Assembly: GCF_003387355.1 (NCBI RefSeq)
Contig: NZ_QUNH01000002.1
Location: forward strand, 723,606 to 787,605
Source: Winogradskyella sediminis
GTDB taxonomy: Bacteria > Bacteroidota > Bacteroidia > Flavobacteriales > Flavobacteriaceae
Direction: 5' to 3'
DNA: 64,000 bases
This document shows positions 8,068 through 17,512 of the stretch, piece after piece. Under the pieces are notes generated by a model that was not told the origin of the DNA, made no database searches, and worked only from the letters and a program-made list of their open reading frames with translations. How positions within the stretch are numbered: position 1 is the first letter of the stretch; the number at the start of each line of letters is the position of its first letter. Position numbers and translations under genes: made by a program.

Positions 8068-9894
8068 TCAATTGTCAATAACTTCAATATTAACACCATC
8101 ATCGTCACTAATATTAATATTTACGCCAGAGGCCGAGGTATCTGAGCTTTCTTCGTCTTCTAGAATGATTTTTTTAGCGGCTGCTTCTATAACGTCATCA
8201 AGATCTACGTCCTTTTCAATTTCTTCATCTTCAATTGCTTCTAAACAATCTAAACATTCGGTATCATTTGAAATTATTTTGTAATAATGATTTTCCATAT
8301 CTCGTTGTAACAAATTATGTGGTGAATTATAAAATTTTCTATAACGCGAAACATAATTATCGGTATGGATCACTGTTCCTACCGGTAAATAAAGGTAAAT
8401 TTCTATATGCTGATCGCTAAATTTATTAAATCCTTCAGTAGTAAAGTAGGCATCTAATTTCAGTTTATTTGTATTAAAAGCATAATTGTAATGGATATTT
8501 TGAGCTCGTTCTCGGGCCAAATCGTAGTTACTTCCGCTTGCATACGAGTGAATTTTAATACTAGCCAAAGAATCTGAACTCTGTTTAATCACAATTCTAA
8601 TATCTGAACTAGAAATAATGTTCTGTCCATTGTCTATTGGGTTAATTTTATAATGCTCATAATTTCTAGAAAAATTTTCGTTATAAATATCATGGCTCAT
8701 CATACTTAAGTTCAATGTGTCCATGGCAGAAATATTTAGTTGTTTTTCTTCTTGTACAATAGTAGCATCATATGCATACTCAGTAGCTTGCTTTACTCCC
8801 ATAATAATGAGGCCAATTATAGCCATTATCCAAAGGCCTAATAAGGTAAACTTAGCCACATTACCTATAGATTTTAAGTTATTGACTAAAATCTTTAAGC
8901 CTAAATAAAAGACAAAAAAGAAGGGTATACCGACTACAAAAAATAGTAATAAAGACATTAACCAAATCGGAATGTTTGCAGCATTAGAAGCATCTATAAA
9001 ATCCATACCAGGAAAATGTAAAGCGTCTGTAATTCCAACTGTGAAAAACGCAATAATTAATCCAATTAAAACGCTAATACCGACGATAATTAAGATAATA
9101 CCGATAAATTTCGCTACCACTTTTAAGAAAAACATAATGATAGAACCAATGGTTTCAAAAAAAGATTGAGAACTCGATTTGAGTTTACTACCCTGTTTTT
9201 GAAAATCGACATTTTTCACAGTTTCGGATATATTATCTGAAACATGGTCAAAGCCTTCTTTTATTTTATCTCCGTGTTTTTTTAAATCTACGTTTTTAAA
9301 GTTTTCGGATACGGTATCAATGCTGTCTTTAATTTTTTTTTCGATGTTACTGATATTTACAGCGTCACCTGTCATGGTTAATTTTTCTGCAGTTGTTTTA
9401 GCTTCCGGAATTAATGCCCAAAGCAAAATGTATAGTAAAATTCCAGTTCCGAATCCAAAAATTAAAAGCACCCAAAGTAGACGAACCCACAAAGCATCTA
9501 AACCAAAATAGTGCCCTAAACCTGCCGACACACCTCCAACATAAGAGTTGTCTGTATCTCTGAACAAACGTCTGGTTGCACCAGTTTTCTGTTTGTGCTG
9601 TTGTTGTGGTTCATCTTCAAAAATTTCGTCATCGACTAAATAGTCTTCAGGTTGTCCCATAATGGTGATGACTTCGTCAACGAGTTTAATACCAACAACT
9701 TGTTTTTCATTTTGAATGCGTTCTGCAAACAATTCAGCAATTCTAGCTTCAATATCTGCAATGATTTCAGAACGACCTTGAGAATCTGTAAATGAACGTT
9801 TTATAGCCTCAAGATAGCGTGATAATTTGAGGTATGCATCTTCGTCTATATGGAAGAATATACCGGCTAAATTTATATTGACTGTTTTATTCAT
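8068..9894 (-). CDS. PspC domain-containing membrane protein
   Basis: A 608-residue inner-membrane protein. Residues 1-95 form a soluble N-terminal domain; a PspC domain follows at about residues 107-165 (RRLFRDTDNSYVGGVSAGLGHYFG, then a membrane segment and LLWALIPEA). Two amphipathic repeats (IKDSIDTVSENFKNVDLKKHG and a related DHVSDNISETVKNVDFQKQG) come next, then four or so membrane segments and a large C-terminal extracytoplasmic domain ending in a very acidic tail. PspC proteins belong to envelope-stress systems. The gene overlaps the PadR gene by four bases, so the regulator and membrane protein are translationally coupled. Confidence 0.85.
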   Translation of the reverse strand: MNKTVNINLAGIFFHIDEDAYLKLSRYLEAIKRSFTDSQGRSEIIADIEARIAELFAERIQNEKQVVGIKLVDEVITIMGQPEDYLVDDEIFEDEPQQQHKQKTGATRRLFRDTDNSYVGGVSAGLGHYFGLDALWVRLLWVLLIFGFGTGILLYILLWALIPEAKTTAEKLTMTGDAVNISNIEKKIKDSIDTVSENFKNVDLKKHGDKIKEGFDHVSDNISETVKNVDFQKQGSKLKSSSQSFFETIGSIIMFFLKVVAKFIGIILIIVGISVLIGLIIAFFTVGITDALHFPGMDFIDASNAANIPIWLMSLLLFFVVGIPFFFVFYLGLKILVNNLKSIGNVAKFTLLGLWIMAIIGLIIMGVKQATEYAYDATIVQEEKQLNISAMDTLNLSMMSHDIYNENFSRNYEHYKINPIDNGQNIISSSDIRIVIKQSSDSLASIKIHSYASGSNYDLARERAQNIHYNYAFNTNKLKLDAYFTTEGFNKFSDQHIEIYLYLPVGTVIHTDNYVSRYRKFYNSPHNLLQRDMENHYYKIISNDTECLDCLEAIEDEEIEKDVDLDDVIEAAAKKIILEDEESSDTSASGVNINISDDDGVNIEVIDN

Positions 9895-10232
9895 TTCTGT
9901 GGTGTTTTTGTATTGGTTACTAGGTTAACGGCGTTTTGTAAATCGCTCCAAGTGGAGTTTAATTCATTGAGAAATAATTTCCCAGTTTCGGTGAGTCCAT
10001 AATATTTTCTTGGTGGACCCGAAGTTGATTCTTCCCAACGGTAGTTGAGTAATCCTGCGTTTTTTAATCTTGTTAATAGTGGGTATATGGTGCCTTCTAC
10101 AACAAGCATTTTTGCGTCTTTTAGAGTGCCAAGTATTTCTGCAACATATGCATCTTCATCTTTTAGGATGGATAGTATGCAATATTCCAAGACACCTTTA
10201 CGCATTTGTGCTTTTGTGTTTTCTATCTTCAT
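9891..10232 (-). CDS. PadR family transcriptional regulator
   Basis: A 113-residue winged-helix repressor. The PadR core is clear: a LEYCILSILKDEDAYVAEIL first helix pair, the wing TIYPLLTRLKNAGLL, and the GPPRKYYGLTETG segment that follows the wing. The short C-terminal helix is for dimerisation. It overlaps the start of the PspC gene by four bases. In Bacteroidota a PadR-PspC pair is common, and the regulator probably represses its own operon. The inducer is unknown. Confidence 0.9.
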   Translation of the reverse strand: MKIENTKAQMRKGVLEYCILSILKDEDAYVAEILGTLKDAKMLVVEGTIYPLLTRLKNAGLLNYRWEESTSGPPRKYYGLTETGKLFLNELNSTWSDLQNAVNLVTNTKTPQK

Positions 10233-10303
10233 AGGATATAATTCTTAAATTCGATTAAACTGTTCATTTTTTGATTGATTTGATTATTGATGATTGTGGT
10301 AAT

Positions 10304-10750
10304 TTACTTTAAAAAGCGAATGGTCAATGGATAATTATAGCTGTTACCATCTCTAGCCGATAAACTTGCTTTAACAATAAGCGCTAGTTCTATAATAAAA
10401 GCGATAACGGCTAAGACCCCTAAACCTCCACCGATATACAGAAGCGGTGAGGGCTCGCCGATATTAATATGAAAATTATTAAAACCGTGAAAGTCTATTA
10501 TATCCATACCTCTAAATAGCTTAAAGATAAAAAATGGCACGCTTAAGGTCCCTATAATAATAGCATATAGCAAAATGCTAATCTGAAAATTAATGGCTTG
10601 TTTTCCATGCTGATCTATAAATTCCGATTTGTTTTTATTGGCGGCCCATAATACTATAGGGCCTATAAAATTTCCGAAAGGAACTACAAATCTAGAAAAG
10701 GTGGACAAATGAATAAATGTCGCTAAATTTTTGTGGTGATTATCTATCAT
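10304..10750 (-). CDS. DUF4870 domain-containing membrane protein
   Basis: A 148-residue protein with three to four membrane segments (about residues 20-35, 48-72, 98-130). The motif around FGNFIGPIVLWAANKNKSEFIDQHGKQAINFQIS is the DUF4870 signature. It precedes the PadR and PspC genes on the same strand with a 71-base gap, so it probably belongs to the same envelope-stress-like operon. The function is unknown. Confidence 0.85.
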   Translation of the reverse strand: MIDNHHKNLATFIHLSTFSRFVVPFGNFIGPIVLWAANKNKSEFIDQHGKQAINFQISILLYAIIIGTLSVPFFIFKLFRGMDIIDFHGFNNFHINIGEPSPLLYIGGGLGVLAVIAFIIELALIVKASLSARDGNSYNYPLTIRFLK

Positions 10751-10896
10751 TTTAAATTTTGTATAATAGTTTCTTATACAAATATATGTCTTTAAAAAGG
10801 TATTATGTTACGCATAGTACTTAAAATTAACATTTCTTTAACATTAGTGAAGTTGAATATTTTGGATTATTTTAGTGGAAAATATCATCTCTATTT

Positions 10897-11352
10897 ATGA
10901 ATATTACTCCGTCTAAACTCAATAAATATCTAATGTTTAAGCTTCCTGCAGCCTATTTTACAGGTGTGAGAACCAAAGAATTAAATGACAACTTTTGTTT
11001 GGTTACCGTAAAGCATCGTTGGGCAAATCAAAATCCTTTTAAATCCATGTTTTGGGCTGTACAAGGTATGGCAGCAGAATTAACCACGGGAGCCTTAGTG
11101 ATGTTAAAGATTAGAAATAGTGGAAAAAAAATATCTATGTTAGTGGCTAGTAATAATGCGACATTTACTAAGAAAGCTACCGGAAGAATTACCTTTAAGT
11201 GTCACGAAGGCCAGAAGATAGACGAAGCCATTACAAAAGCGATTGATACAGGCGAAGGACAAACGGTATGGTTAAATTCTACAGGAGTAAATAGTGATGG
11301 AGTGGAAGTGTCTAATTTTAATTTTGAATGGACCTTAAAGGTAAAATCATAA
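10897..11352 (+). CDS. DUF4442 domain protein (hotdog-fold, thioesterase-like)
   Basis: A 151-residue cytosolic protein of the DUF4442 hotdog-fold family. The conserved start (a helix with KLPAAYFTGVR), the NPFKSMFWAVQGMAAELTTG central helix and the C-terminal strand with FNFEWTLKVK fit. Relatives are thioesterase-like, but no substrate or catalytic residue can be assigned with certainty. It is divergent from the DUF4870 operon and lies before the AIM24-type gene. Confidence 0.78.
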   Translation: MNITPSKLNKYLMFKLPAAYFTGVRTKELNDNFCLVTVKHRWANQNPFKSMFWAVQGMAAELTTGALVMLKIRNSGKKISMLVASNNATFTKKATGRITFKCHEGQKIDEAITKAIDTGEGQTVWLNSTGVNSDGVEVSNFNFEWTLKVKS

Positions 11353-11456
11353 GGTGTTACGGTAGTGAGTAGTTATTTTCTATTAATTGTTTGTAACAAT
11401 AAGTACACTTATGCAACCAATAAATGAATCAATCAAATCAATATAAATTTAAAATT

Positions 11457-12281
11457 ATGGAAAAATTACCAGACTACAGCGACAGAAATGCACACGAGAT
11501 CGATTATCGAATTTACGGAGAGGAAATGCAGTATGTAGAAATTGAATTAGATCCGCAAGAAGCTGTAATTGCAGAATCAGGCAGTTTTATGATGATGGAC
11601 GATGGTATTAAAATGGATACCATATTTGGTGATGGTTCGCAAAAAGATACCGGTTTTTTAGGTAAAATTCTCGGTGCCGGAAAACGTATTCTTACTGGCG
11701 AAAGTTTATTTATGACTGCTTTTTATAATGATCTTACAGGAAAACGTAATGTTTCTTTTGCATCTCCTTATCCGGGAAAAATAATAGCAATTGACTTACT
11801 TGAGTACGGTGGAAAGTTTATCTGTCAGAAAGATGCCTTTTTGTGTGCTGCCAAAGGTGTAAGTGTAGGAATTGAATTTTCTAAAAAATTAGGGCGTGGT
11901 CTTTTTGGTGGTGAAGGTTTTATAATGCAAAAATTAGAAGGTGATGGTATGGCATTTGTTCACGCAGGTGGTACTACAGCAGTTAAAACTTTGGCTGCCG
12001 GAGAAACCTTACGTGTGGATACAGGATGTATTATTGGGTTTACACAAGGTGTAGATTATGATATTGAATTTGTTGGTGGCATTAAGAATTCTATATTTGG
12101 CGGAGAGGGTTTATTTTTTGCAAAACTTAGAGGACCAGGAAAAGTATACATACAATCCTTACCTTTTAGTAGATTGGCTGGTAGAGTTTTAGCATCGGTA
12201 CCGAGTGGAGGAAAATCTAAAGGTGAAGGCAGTATACTAGGAGGTTTGGGTGATTTACTAGATGGAGATAATCGGTTTTAA
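11457..12281 (+). CDS. TIGR00266 / AIM24 family protein
   Basis: A 274-residue protein with the AIM24 (DUF124, TIGR00266) beta-sandwich repeats: [19 protein letters not shown] near the start, [17 protein letters not shown], then [19 protein letters not shown] and its partner [15 protein letters not shown]. The family is widespread and uncharacterised in bacteria; the mitochondrial relative affects inner-membrane organisation. An upstream ATG at 11424 is in frame, but I prefer 11457 because the protein then begins [11 protein letters not shown], close to the family start, and the upstream ten residues are low in complexity. Confidence 0.85.
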   Translation: MEKLPDYSDRNAHEIDYRIYGEEMQYVEIELDPQEAVIAESGSFMMMDDGIKMDTIFGDGSQKDTGFLGKILGAGKRILTGESLFMTAFYNDLTGKRNVSFASPYPGKIIAIDLLEYGGKFICQKDAFLCAAKGVSVGIEFSKKLGRGLFGGEGFIMQKLEGDGMAFVHAGGTTAVKTLAAGETLRVDTGCIIGFTQGVDYDIEFVGGIKNSIFGGEGLFFAKLRGPGKVYIQSLPFSRLAGRVLASVPSGGKSKGEGSILGGLGDLLDGDNRF

Positions 12282-12509
12282 ATCATTGAGTTTGTAACTG
12301 TTTGTTTTGTAATGGTTTACGTCGTAAGGCTTATCTGATGAGATATCTAATGTTAATCGTGAAAGTTCAAACTTTTAACATAACAAGCTGTTAAACTTTC
12401 ATTGAAATTGATTTTCATTATTAAAATTTACTATCTTTAAAACTGAATTGAAACAATAGCGTATAGATAAAAAATTACTTTTTGTTAACCTAAAAACTTA
12501 AAAAAAACT

Positions 12510-12707
12510 ATGGCGCGAGCAATGTACGAGTACACTAAAACTGTACTCAGCAAAGTGAGTTTTGATGCGACCTTATTCTGTAAAGAAGTGCAAAAAGCAG
12601 TACGACGTTTACTGCCTCACGAACTCGAAGAATTAAGAATATTTATTCAGTCCCTAATCAATCAAAACCCAGACTTAAACCAATGCTTAATTTACCTAAA
12701 GGCATAA
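12510..12707 (+). CDS. Conserved small hypothetical protein
   Basis: A 65-residue soluble protein, predicted helical throughout (MARAMYEYTKTVLSKVSFDATLFCKEVQKAVRRLLPHELEEL is summarised as two amphipathic helices with a basic middle). A very good terminator follows directly, which supports it as a real gene. I know of similar short proteins in flavobacteria but cannot give a function. It contains one Cys at about residue 24 and one near the end. Confidence 0.6.
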   Translation: MARAMYEYTKTVLSKVSFDATLFCKEVQKAVRRLLPHELEELRIFIQSLINQNPDLNQCLIYLKA

Positions 12708-12715
12708 TATAAAAT

Positions 12716-12751
12716 AAGCGTCCTGATGAAAATCAGGACGCTTGCTTTTTT
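12716..12751 (+). terminator. Strong Rho-independent terminator
   Basis: A perfect 12-bp stem (AAGCGTCCTGAT / ATCAGGACGCTT) closed by a GAAA tetraloop, followed by a T-rich tail. It separates the 65-residue gene from the convergent oxyR gene and may work on both strands. Confidence 0.92.
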
Positions 12752-12774
12752 AATAACTTCAAAAAGTTACACGG

Positions 12775-13716
12775 TTATTTATTAGCCTTAGGACTAATAA
12801 TTTCTACATTCTGAAAAGCAATAGCGCCTCTAATAATCCCAGATATAACCTGATGCATAGCATCTATAATTTGCATTTTTAATTCACTTTTATGGTAAAT
12901 AATACTGACTTCTCTCGCTGGTGACGGCTCTTTAAAATGTCTAAGGTTAGGGTCTAATCTTTCTTTAATATCTAAGGTATGTAAATACGGCAGTAGCGTC
13001 ATACCCATGCCTTCATTAGATAATTTAATTAAGGTTTCGATGCTTCCACTTTCAAGTTGAAAATTGTCATCTATCTGATCTTTAAATGTTTTACAGAGAT
13101 TAATAACTCCATCTCTAAAACAATGCCCATCTTCTAAGAGTAGCATGTCATCAATGCTTAAATCGGAAACTTCAATGACTTTTTTATCCTTCAATCTGTG
13201 ATTTTGCGGAATATAAGCTACAAAAGGTTCGTAGTACAACACACGCTCTTTAACATTATCACTTTCTAAAGGTGTGGCTGCAATTGCGGCATCTAAGTGG
13301 CCATCACTAAGTCTGGTTAAAATTTCTTCGGTAGTAAGTTCTTCTATTTTTAGTTTTACTTTAGGATATTTTTTAATAAAACTCCTTAAAAACATCGGTA
13401 GTAGTGTTGGCATTATGGTAGGTATAATTCCTAATCGGAATTCTCCACCAATAAACCCTTTTTGCTGATCTACAATATCTTGTATTCTGTCGGCTTCGTT
13501 AACAATATTTCTTGCCTGATACACTATTTTACGACCAACTTCTGTTAATTCAATTGGTTTTTTGCCTCTATCAAAAATAATAACATCGAGTTCATCCTCT
13601 AATTTTTGAATTTGGGTACTCAAGGTCGGTTGGGTTACAAAGCAATTTTCGGCAGCTTTTGTAAAATTTTTATGTTCTGCAATGGCTAATGCGTATTTTA
13701 ATTGCGTTATGGTCAT
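12775..13716 (-). CDS. oxyR: LysR family hydrogen peroxide-inducible genes activator (OxyR)
   Basis: A 313-residue LysR-type regulator. An N-terminal winged helix (ITQLKYALAIAEHKNFTKAAENC..TQPTLSTQIQKLE) is followed by a substrate-like domain. The OxyR redox switch is present: C199 in DGHCFRDG and C208, separated by eight residues exactly as in the Escherichia coli protein and even at the same residue numbers. The gene is divergent from dps with about 100 bases between them, a classic OxyR target layout. It should activate dps and other peroxide genes after disulfide formation. Confidence 0.93.
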   Translation of the reverse strand: MTITQLKYALAIAEHKNFTKAAENCFVTQPTLSTQIQKLEDELDVIIFDRGKKPIELTEVGRKIVYQARNIVNEADRIQDIVDQQKGFIGGEFRLGIIPTIMPTLLPMFLRSFIKKYPKVKLKIEELTTEEILTRLSDGHLDAAIAATPLESDNVKERVLYYEPFVAYIPQNHRLKDKKVIEVSDLSIDDMLLLEDGHCFRDGVINLCKTFKDQIDDNFQLESGSIETLIKLSNEGMGMTLLPYLHTLDIKERLDPNLRHFKEPSPAREVSIIYHKSELKMQIIDAMHQVISGIIRGAIAFQNVEIISPKANK

Positions 13717-13789
13717 GACTATTAATTTAGGCTATAAAAGTATTAAAAGTATTCATAAAAACTATGCTGAAGAAGGCTTAAATATTTCG

Positions 13790-13797
13790 TAAATTTG
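13790..13797 (+). promoter_or_regulatory. Candidate -7 box of the dps promoter
   Basis: TAAATTTG matches TAnnTTTG and lies 22 bases before the dps ATG. No good -33 TTG is seen, which fits a promoter that needs an activator such as OxyR. CTAT half-sites lie upstream (13719, 13732, 13762), but their spacing does not match the standard OxyR site well. Confidence 0.5.
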
Positions 13798-13818
13798 AGT
13801 AAACAAAATAATCATATT

Positions 13819-14298
13819 ATGAAACTAAATAGCATAGGTTTAGATACCGAAAAAACAAAAGTACTAGCAAACGATTTAAACCAATTATTGGCAAATTTTC
13901 AATTGTATTATCAAAATTTAAGAGGCATCCACTGGAATATTAAAGGGCGCGGCTTTTTTGCACTACACGAAAAATTTGAAGAACTATACACAGATGCTAA
14001 TCTAAAAGTCGATGAAATTGCTGAACGTATTTTAACATTAGGTGAAACTCCATTGCATACGTTTGAAGATTATACTAAGGCTGCAAAAGTACCTGTAGGT
14101 AAAAATATCTCTAAAGATGAAAAAGCAGTTGAATTAATTGTAGATTCTCTTTCAGAATTATTAAAAATGGAGCGTTCTATTTTAGAGACTGCAGGTGATG
14201 TAAATGATGAAGGTACCAACTCAATGATGAGTGACTTTATTACCGAACAAGAAAAAACCGTTTGGATGATGAAAGCATGGTTAGGTGAAACGGTTTAA
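13819..14298 (+). CDS. dps: Dps-type DNA-binding/ferritin-like protein
   Basis: A 159-residue mini-ferritin that stores iron by using hydrogen peroxide and protects DNA. The inter-subunit ferroxidase motif is clear: HWNIKGRGFFALHEKFEELY (His then His, Glu) and the DEIAERILTLG helix. The usual start is ATG at 13819, giving MKLNSIGL; a TTG eight codons upstream is in frame but lies almost on the promoter box. It is divergent from oxyR, so peroxide induction is likely. A terminator follows. Confidence 0.93.
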   Translation: MKLNSIGLDTEKTKVLANDLNQLLANFQLYYQNLRGIHWNIKGRGFFALHEKFEELYTDANLKVDEIAERILTLGETPLHTFEDYTKAAKVPVGKNISKDEKAVELIVDSLSELLKMERSILETAGDVNDEGTNSMMSDFITEQEKTVWMMKAWLGETV

Positions 14299-14318
14299 AA
14301 TAACTTAATTTTTACAAA

Positions 14319-14349
14319 AAAAAGACTGCTTTATAGCAGTCTTTTTTTT
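14319..14349 (+). terminator. Rho-independent terminator after dps
   Basis: AAAGACTGCT and AGCAGTCTTT form a stem around a short TTAT loop, with A-rich and T-rich flanks. It can work on both strands between the convergent dps and DUF2141 genes. Confidence 0.88.
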
Positions 14350-14372
14350 GTAATATAAAAGCAGATAGCTTA

Positions 14373-14792
14373 TTAAAAACGGATATTAAGTTCTAAATCT
14401 GTCTCTTCAACTTTAAATTTGGCATCTTCGTAATTTGGTGGCCCAAAAGACATAACGTTGTTAGAGATTCCATAAGATTCTAAGGGCATACCATTATCTT
14501 GGAAGTCCATACGTTTGTTATTGTTTTCGTCGTGTAAGCTCATAATAGCATATTCTCCTGGTAACACGTTTTTAAATGTTATTGTAACTTTTCCGTCTTT
14601 AATTTCTGTCGCAGCATCCTTAATACCTTTACCTTTCATAAAAGTTTCAGAGGTATGCAAAGTCGTAAGAACTTTCCCTTTATCATTTGTTACATTATCT
14701 ATAGTAATAGTGATTGAGACTCCTGATGCTTCTTGAGAAAATCCAAGAATTGAAGTTAAGACGAATACTAAAGTTAAAATTACATGTTTCAT
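14373..14792 (-). CDS. DUF2141 domain-containing secreted protein
   Basis: A 139-residue secreted protein with a signal peptide (MKHVILTLVFVLTSILGFSQ, about residues 1-20). The mature part has the DUF2141 pattern: VSITITIDNVTNDKGKVL, an FKNVLPGEYAIMSLHDENNN core and a PLESYGISNN late segment. The in-frame ATG 21 codons upstream would put a non-signal segment before the signal peptide, so 14792 is preferred as start. It stands alone. The function of the family is unknown. Confidence 0.82.
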   Translation of the reverse strand: MKHVILTLVFVLTSILGFSQEASGVSITITIDNVTNDKGKVLTTLHTSETFMKGKGIKDAATEIKDGKVTITFKNVLPGEYAIMSLHDENNNKRMDFQDNGMPLESYGISNNVMSFGPPNYEDAKFKVEETDLELNIRF

Positions 14793-14949
14793 GGTGTGTT
14801 GTGTTTTGATGGTTAGTATAATACGGTTGTTTATTGTTAATGATTCAAATATCATACAAACCTCTCATTATAAATAAATGTAATTACCGAATTGTAAGTT
14901 AAAGAGGATGAATTGGATATTACTCAAAATATCTAAACTTCAGCAACAA

Positions 14950-16281
14950 CTACAACAAGCCTCTCGCCTTTATTTCTAAATACTTATTAATGGTATTAAT
15001 GGTTAATTGTTCTGGTGCTGTTAAAATCGATTGAATACCATGATTTTGAAGTTCTTTAACCATTAAGCGTTTTTCGTAAGCAAATTTTTCAGCAATAGTT
15101 TTATGGTAGATAGATTGTAAATCTTCTGCATGTTCTTTTAAAATGGTGTCTAATTCGGTATTTTTAAACAACACCACTACAAGCATATGTTTTTTAGAAA
15201 TGGCTTGCAAATAAGGCATCTGTCGTTTTAACGCACTGATATGTTCAAAATTAGTATACAGTAAGAGTAAGCTGCGATGGGTTACTTTTCGTTTCAATTG
15301 TGCGTAAAGTAGACCAAAATCGCTGTCGTTAAATTGGGTGTCTATATTATAGAGGTTTTCTAAAATTAGGTTGAGATAAGTAATTTTTTGAACTGCTGGT
15401 AAAAAAGATTCTATTTTTTTCGAGAAGCTAATCATGCCCACTTTATCATGTTTTTTTAGGGCAACGTTACTGAACGCTAGTGTAGAATTAATAGCGTAAT
15501 CTAACAGTTTTAAACCGTTGAAAGGCATTTTCATTATTCTGCCAGTATCAATAATAGAGTAGATGGGTTGCGATTTTTCATCTTGATATTGATTTACCAT
15601 CAATTGACCACGTTTGGCGGTGGCTTTCCAATTTACAGTTCTAAAATCGTCTCCTTGTATATAATCTTTAATTTGTTCAAATTCTGAAGTATTACCAATT
15701 CGTCTTATCTTTTTTAAACCAAATTCGGTTAATGAGTTACTAATGGCTAAAAAGTCATATTTCTGCATTTGAATAATGGAAGGATATACCATAACCATTT
15801 GCTGATTTTGAAACTGATACTTACGTTTTATAATTTTTAAAACAGAAGAAACAAATATATTGAGGTGACCAAAGTAATATTCGCCACGATCTACAGGTCT
15901 TACTATATAATCAAAGTCATGGTTTTCACTAGGGTTTAAACTGATTTTGTATAAAAAGTCACGTTTTTGAAATTGTACCGGAAGCTCATCAATAACTTCA
16001 ATATACGTTTTAAAACTGTATTTATTTGTAATTGTGATTGGCACCGGATTATTATCGCTATTAGAGAATTTATCTGGTAAAATTCGCCTAGCATTTATGG
16101 CCTGTTTTGGTTGGTAAAGTAGGAGTAAATCCATTAACAAAAGAACCGCAATGCAAATTGTAATTATCCAAGCAATAGCATATAAAGTAGGTATCCAATA
16201 CGATAAAAGAAAGCATACCGAAGCTATTGCCAAATAAATGTACAATTGCTTATGGATGTATAATGATTTTAAAAAATTCAT
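14950..16281 (-). CDS. DUF58 domain-containing membrane protein
   Basis: A 443-residue protein with two N-terminal membrane segments (about residues 12-30 and 34-52), a beta-rich middle, and the DUF58 domain at about residues 195-280, recognised by EFEQIKDYIQGDDFRTVNWKATAKRGQLMVNQYQDE. The C-terminal part is von Willebrand A-like. DUF58 proteins are the usual partners of MoxR ATPases and are thought to help assemble or activate other membrane proteins. It is the last gene of the operon that starts at 21346, 232 bases after moxR. Confidence 0.88.
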   Translation of the reverse strand: MNFLKSLYIHKQLYIYLAIASVCFLLSYWIPTLYAIAWIITICIAVLLLMDLLLLYQPKQAINARRILPDKFSNSDNNPVPITITNKYSFKTYIEVIDELPVQFQKRDFLYKISLNPSENHDFDYIVRPVDRGEYYFGHLNIFVSSVLKIIKRKYQFQNQQMVMVYPSIIQMQKYDFLAISNSLTEFGLKKIRRIGNTSEFEQIKDYIQGDDFRTVNWKATAKRGQLMVNQYQDEKSQPIYSIIDTGRIMKMPFNGLKLLDYAINSTLAFSNVALKKHDKVGMISFSKKIESFLPAVQKITYLNLILENLYNIDTQFNDSDFGLLYAQLKRKVTHRSLLLLYTNFEHISALKRQMPYLQAISKKHMLVVVLFKNTELDTILKEHAEDLQSIYHKTIAEKFAYEKRLMVKELQNHGIQSILTAPEQLTINTINKYLEIKARGLL

Positions 16282-16327
16282 AATCTTCTCTTTTATCTAT
16301 TGATGAGGGTTAGATTTTACATTTTTG

Positions 16328-16362
16328 AAAACACCTCTAAAGTCCCCACAAGGGTACAATCC
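16328..16362. repeat. Dispersed 35-bp palindromic repeat, copy A
   Basis: This stretch between the MoxR and DUF58 genes matches 51028-51062 at 30 of 35 positions. The core is an imperfect hairpin (GTCCCC.CAAGGGTAC). It looks like a decayed REP-type element. Confidence 0.6.
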
Positions 16363-16513
16363 AATTATTCCATGTTTATTTTAAAACTGTATTTACATTT
16401 TTTTTATACACACGAAATCAAGTTCTCATATTTTCCTAATTCCTAATTCTTCGTACGATGAACAACATGCAGAACAATAGTGTTAAGACTGAGACTTGAA
16501 CTGAAAGTTGAGA

Positions 16514-17512
16514 CTATCTCGGCACTTCAACCGATTGCACAATCATTTCAATGACATTTTCTGTTGTCATACCTTCCATTTCGCGTTCTGGCGTTAAAAT
16601 GATACGATGATTTAATACTGGGTTTAATGATTTTTTGACATCTTCAGGAATTACAAAATCACGTCCATTGATAGCGGCAAACGCCTTAGCGGTATTTAAA
16701 ATAGCGATGGATGCTCTAGGTGAACCACCTAAATATAAATGTGGATGATTTCTTGTTTTTGAAACGATTTCTGCAATATATTTAATAATTTTCTCTTCGA
16801 CTAAAATGGCTTGAGTTTTAGTTTTGTAATCCTCAAGCGCTACAGTATCTAATATCGCATTAATACGTGTTTGCGGTTTTTCTCCTTGACGTTCGTGATG
16901 CGAAGCAATAATTTTTATCTCGTCTTCAAGAGAAGGATAATCTACTTTTATTTTAAAAATAAAACGGTCTAATTGCGCTTCTGGTAAGGCGTAAGTTCCT
17001 TCTTGTTCAATAGGGTTTTGTGTGGCTAAAACCATAAAGGGATTATTAAACTTGTACGTGAAACCATCAATAGTAGCTTGGCGCTCTTCCATGGTTTCAA
17101 AAAGAGCCGCTTGGGTCTTAGCTGGTGCTCTGTTAATCTCATCAATCAACACTATGTTAGAAAATATAGGTCCTTTTTTGAATTCAAATTCAGAAGATTT
17201 CATATTTAAAATAGACGTACCTAAGACATCACTAGGCATTAAATCTGGTGTAAATTGAATTCGGCTAAATTCCGTTTTTAGAACTTTTGCAAATAGTTTT
17301 GCCGTAACAGTTTTAGCAATCCCTGGAACACCTTCTATTAAAACATGTCCATCGGCTAATAATGCCACAATAAGTAACTCTACAAAATTATCTTGCCCAA
17401 TAATGACTTTTCGTAACTCGTCCTTAATAGCTTCTACGGCATTTTTTAAATCTTCTAATTGAATTCTATTGTCAAAATTTAAGTCGTCGTTTAGGTTTTC
17501 GTTTTCTTCCAT
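16514..17512 (-). CDS. MoxR family AAA+ ATPase
   Basis: A 332-residue cytosolic AAA+ ATPase. The Walker A motif is GVPGIAKT (about residues 60-67), the Walker B motif is VLIDEINRA, and the sensor segment ATQNPIEQEGTYALPEAQLDRF is typical of MoxR proteins. A C-terminal lid domain follows. MoxR ATPases act as chaperone-like factors with DUF58/VWA proteins. The gene overlaps the upstream DUF4350 gene by 22 bases, so translation is coupled. The DUF58 partner follows. Confidence 0.95.
   Translation of the reverse strand: MEENENLNDDLNFDNRIQLEDLKNAVEAIKDELRKVIIGQDNFVELLIVALLADGHVLIEGVPGIAKTVTAKLFAKVLKTEFSRIQFTPDLMPSDVLGTSILNMKSSEFEFKKGPIFSNIVLIDEINRAPAKTQAALFETMEERQATIDGFTYKFNNPFMVLATQNPIEQEGTYALPEAQLDRFIFKIKVDYPSLEDEIKIIASHHERQGEKPQTRINAILDTVALEDYKTKTQAILVEEKIIKYIAEIVSKTRNHPHLYLGGSPRASIAILNTAKAFAAINGRDFVIPEDVKKSLNPVLNHRIILTPEREMEGMTTENVIEMIVQSVEVPR

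Noticed and set aside
13719-13765. CTAT half-sites as an OxyR box between oxyR and dps
   Set aside because: The spacing between the half-sites does not match the ATAG-N7-CTAT pattern, so I only mention it and do not list an operator.
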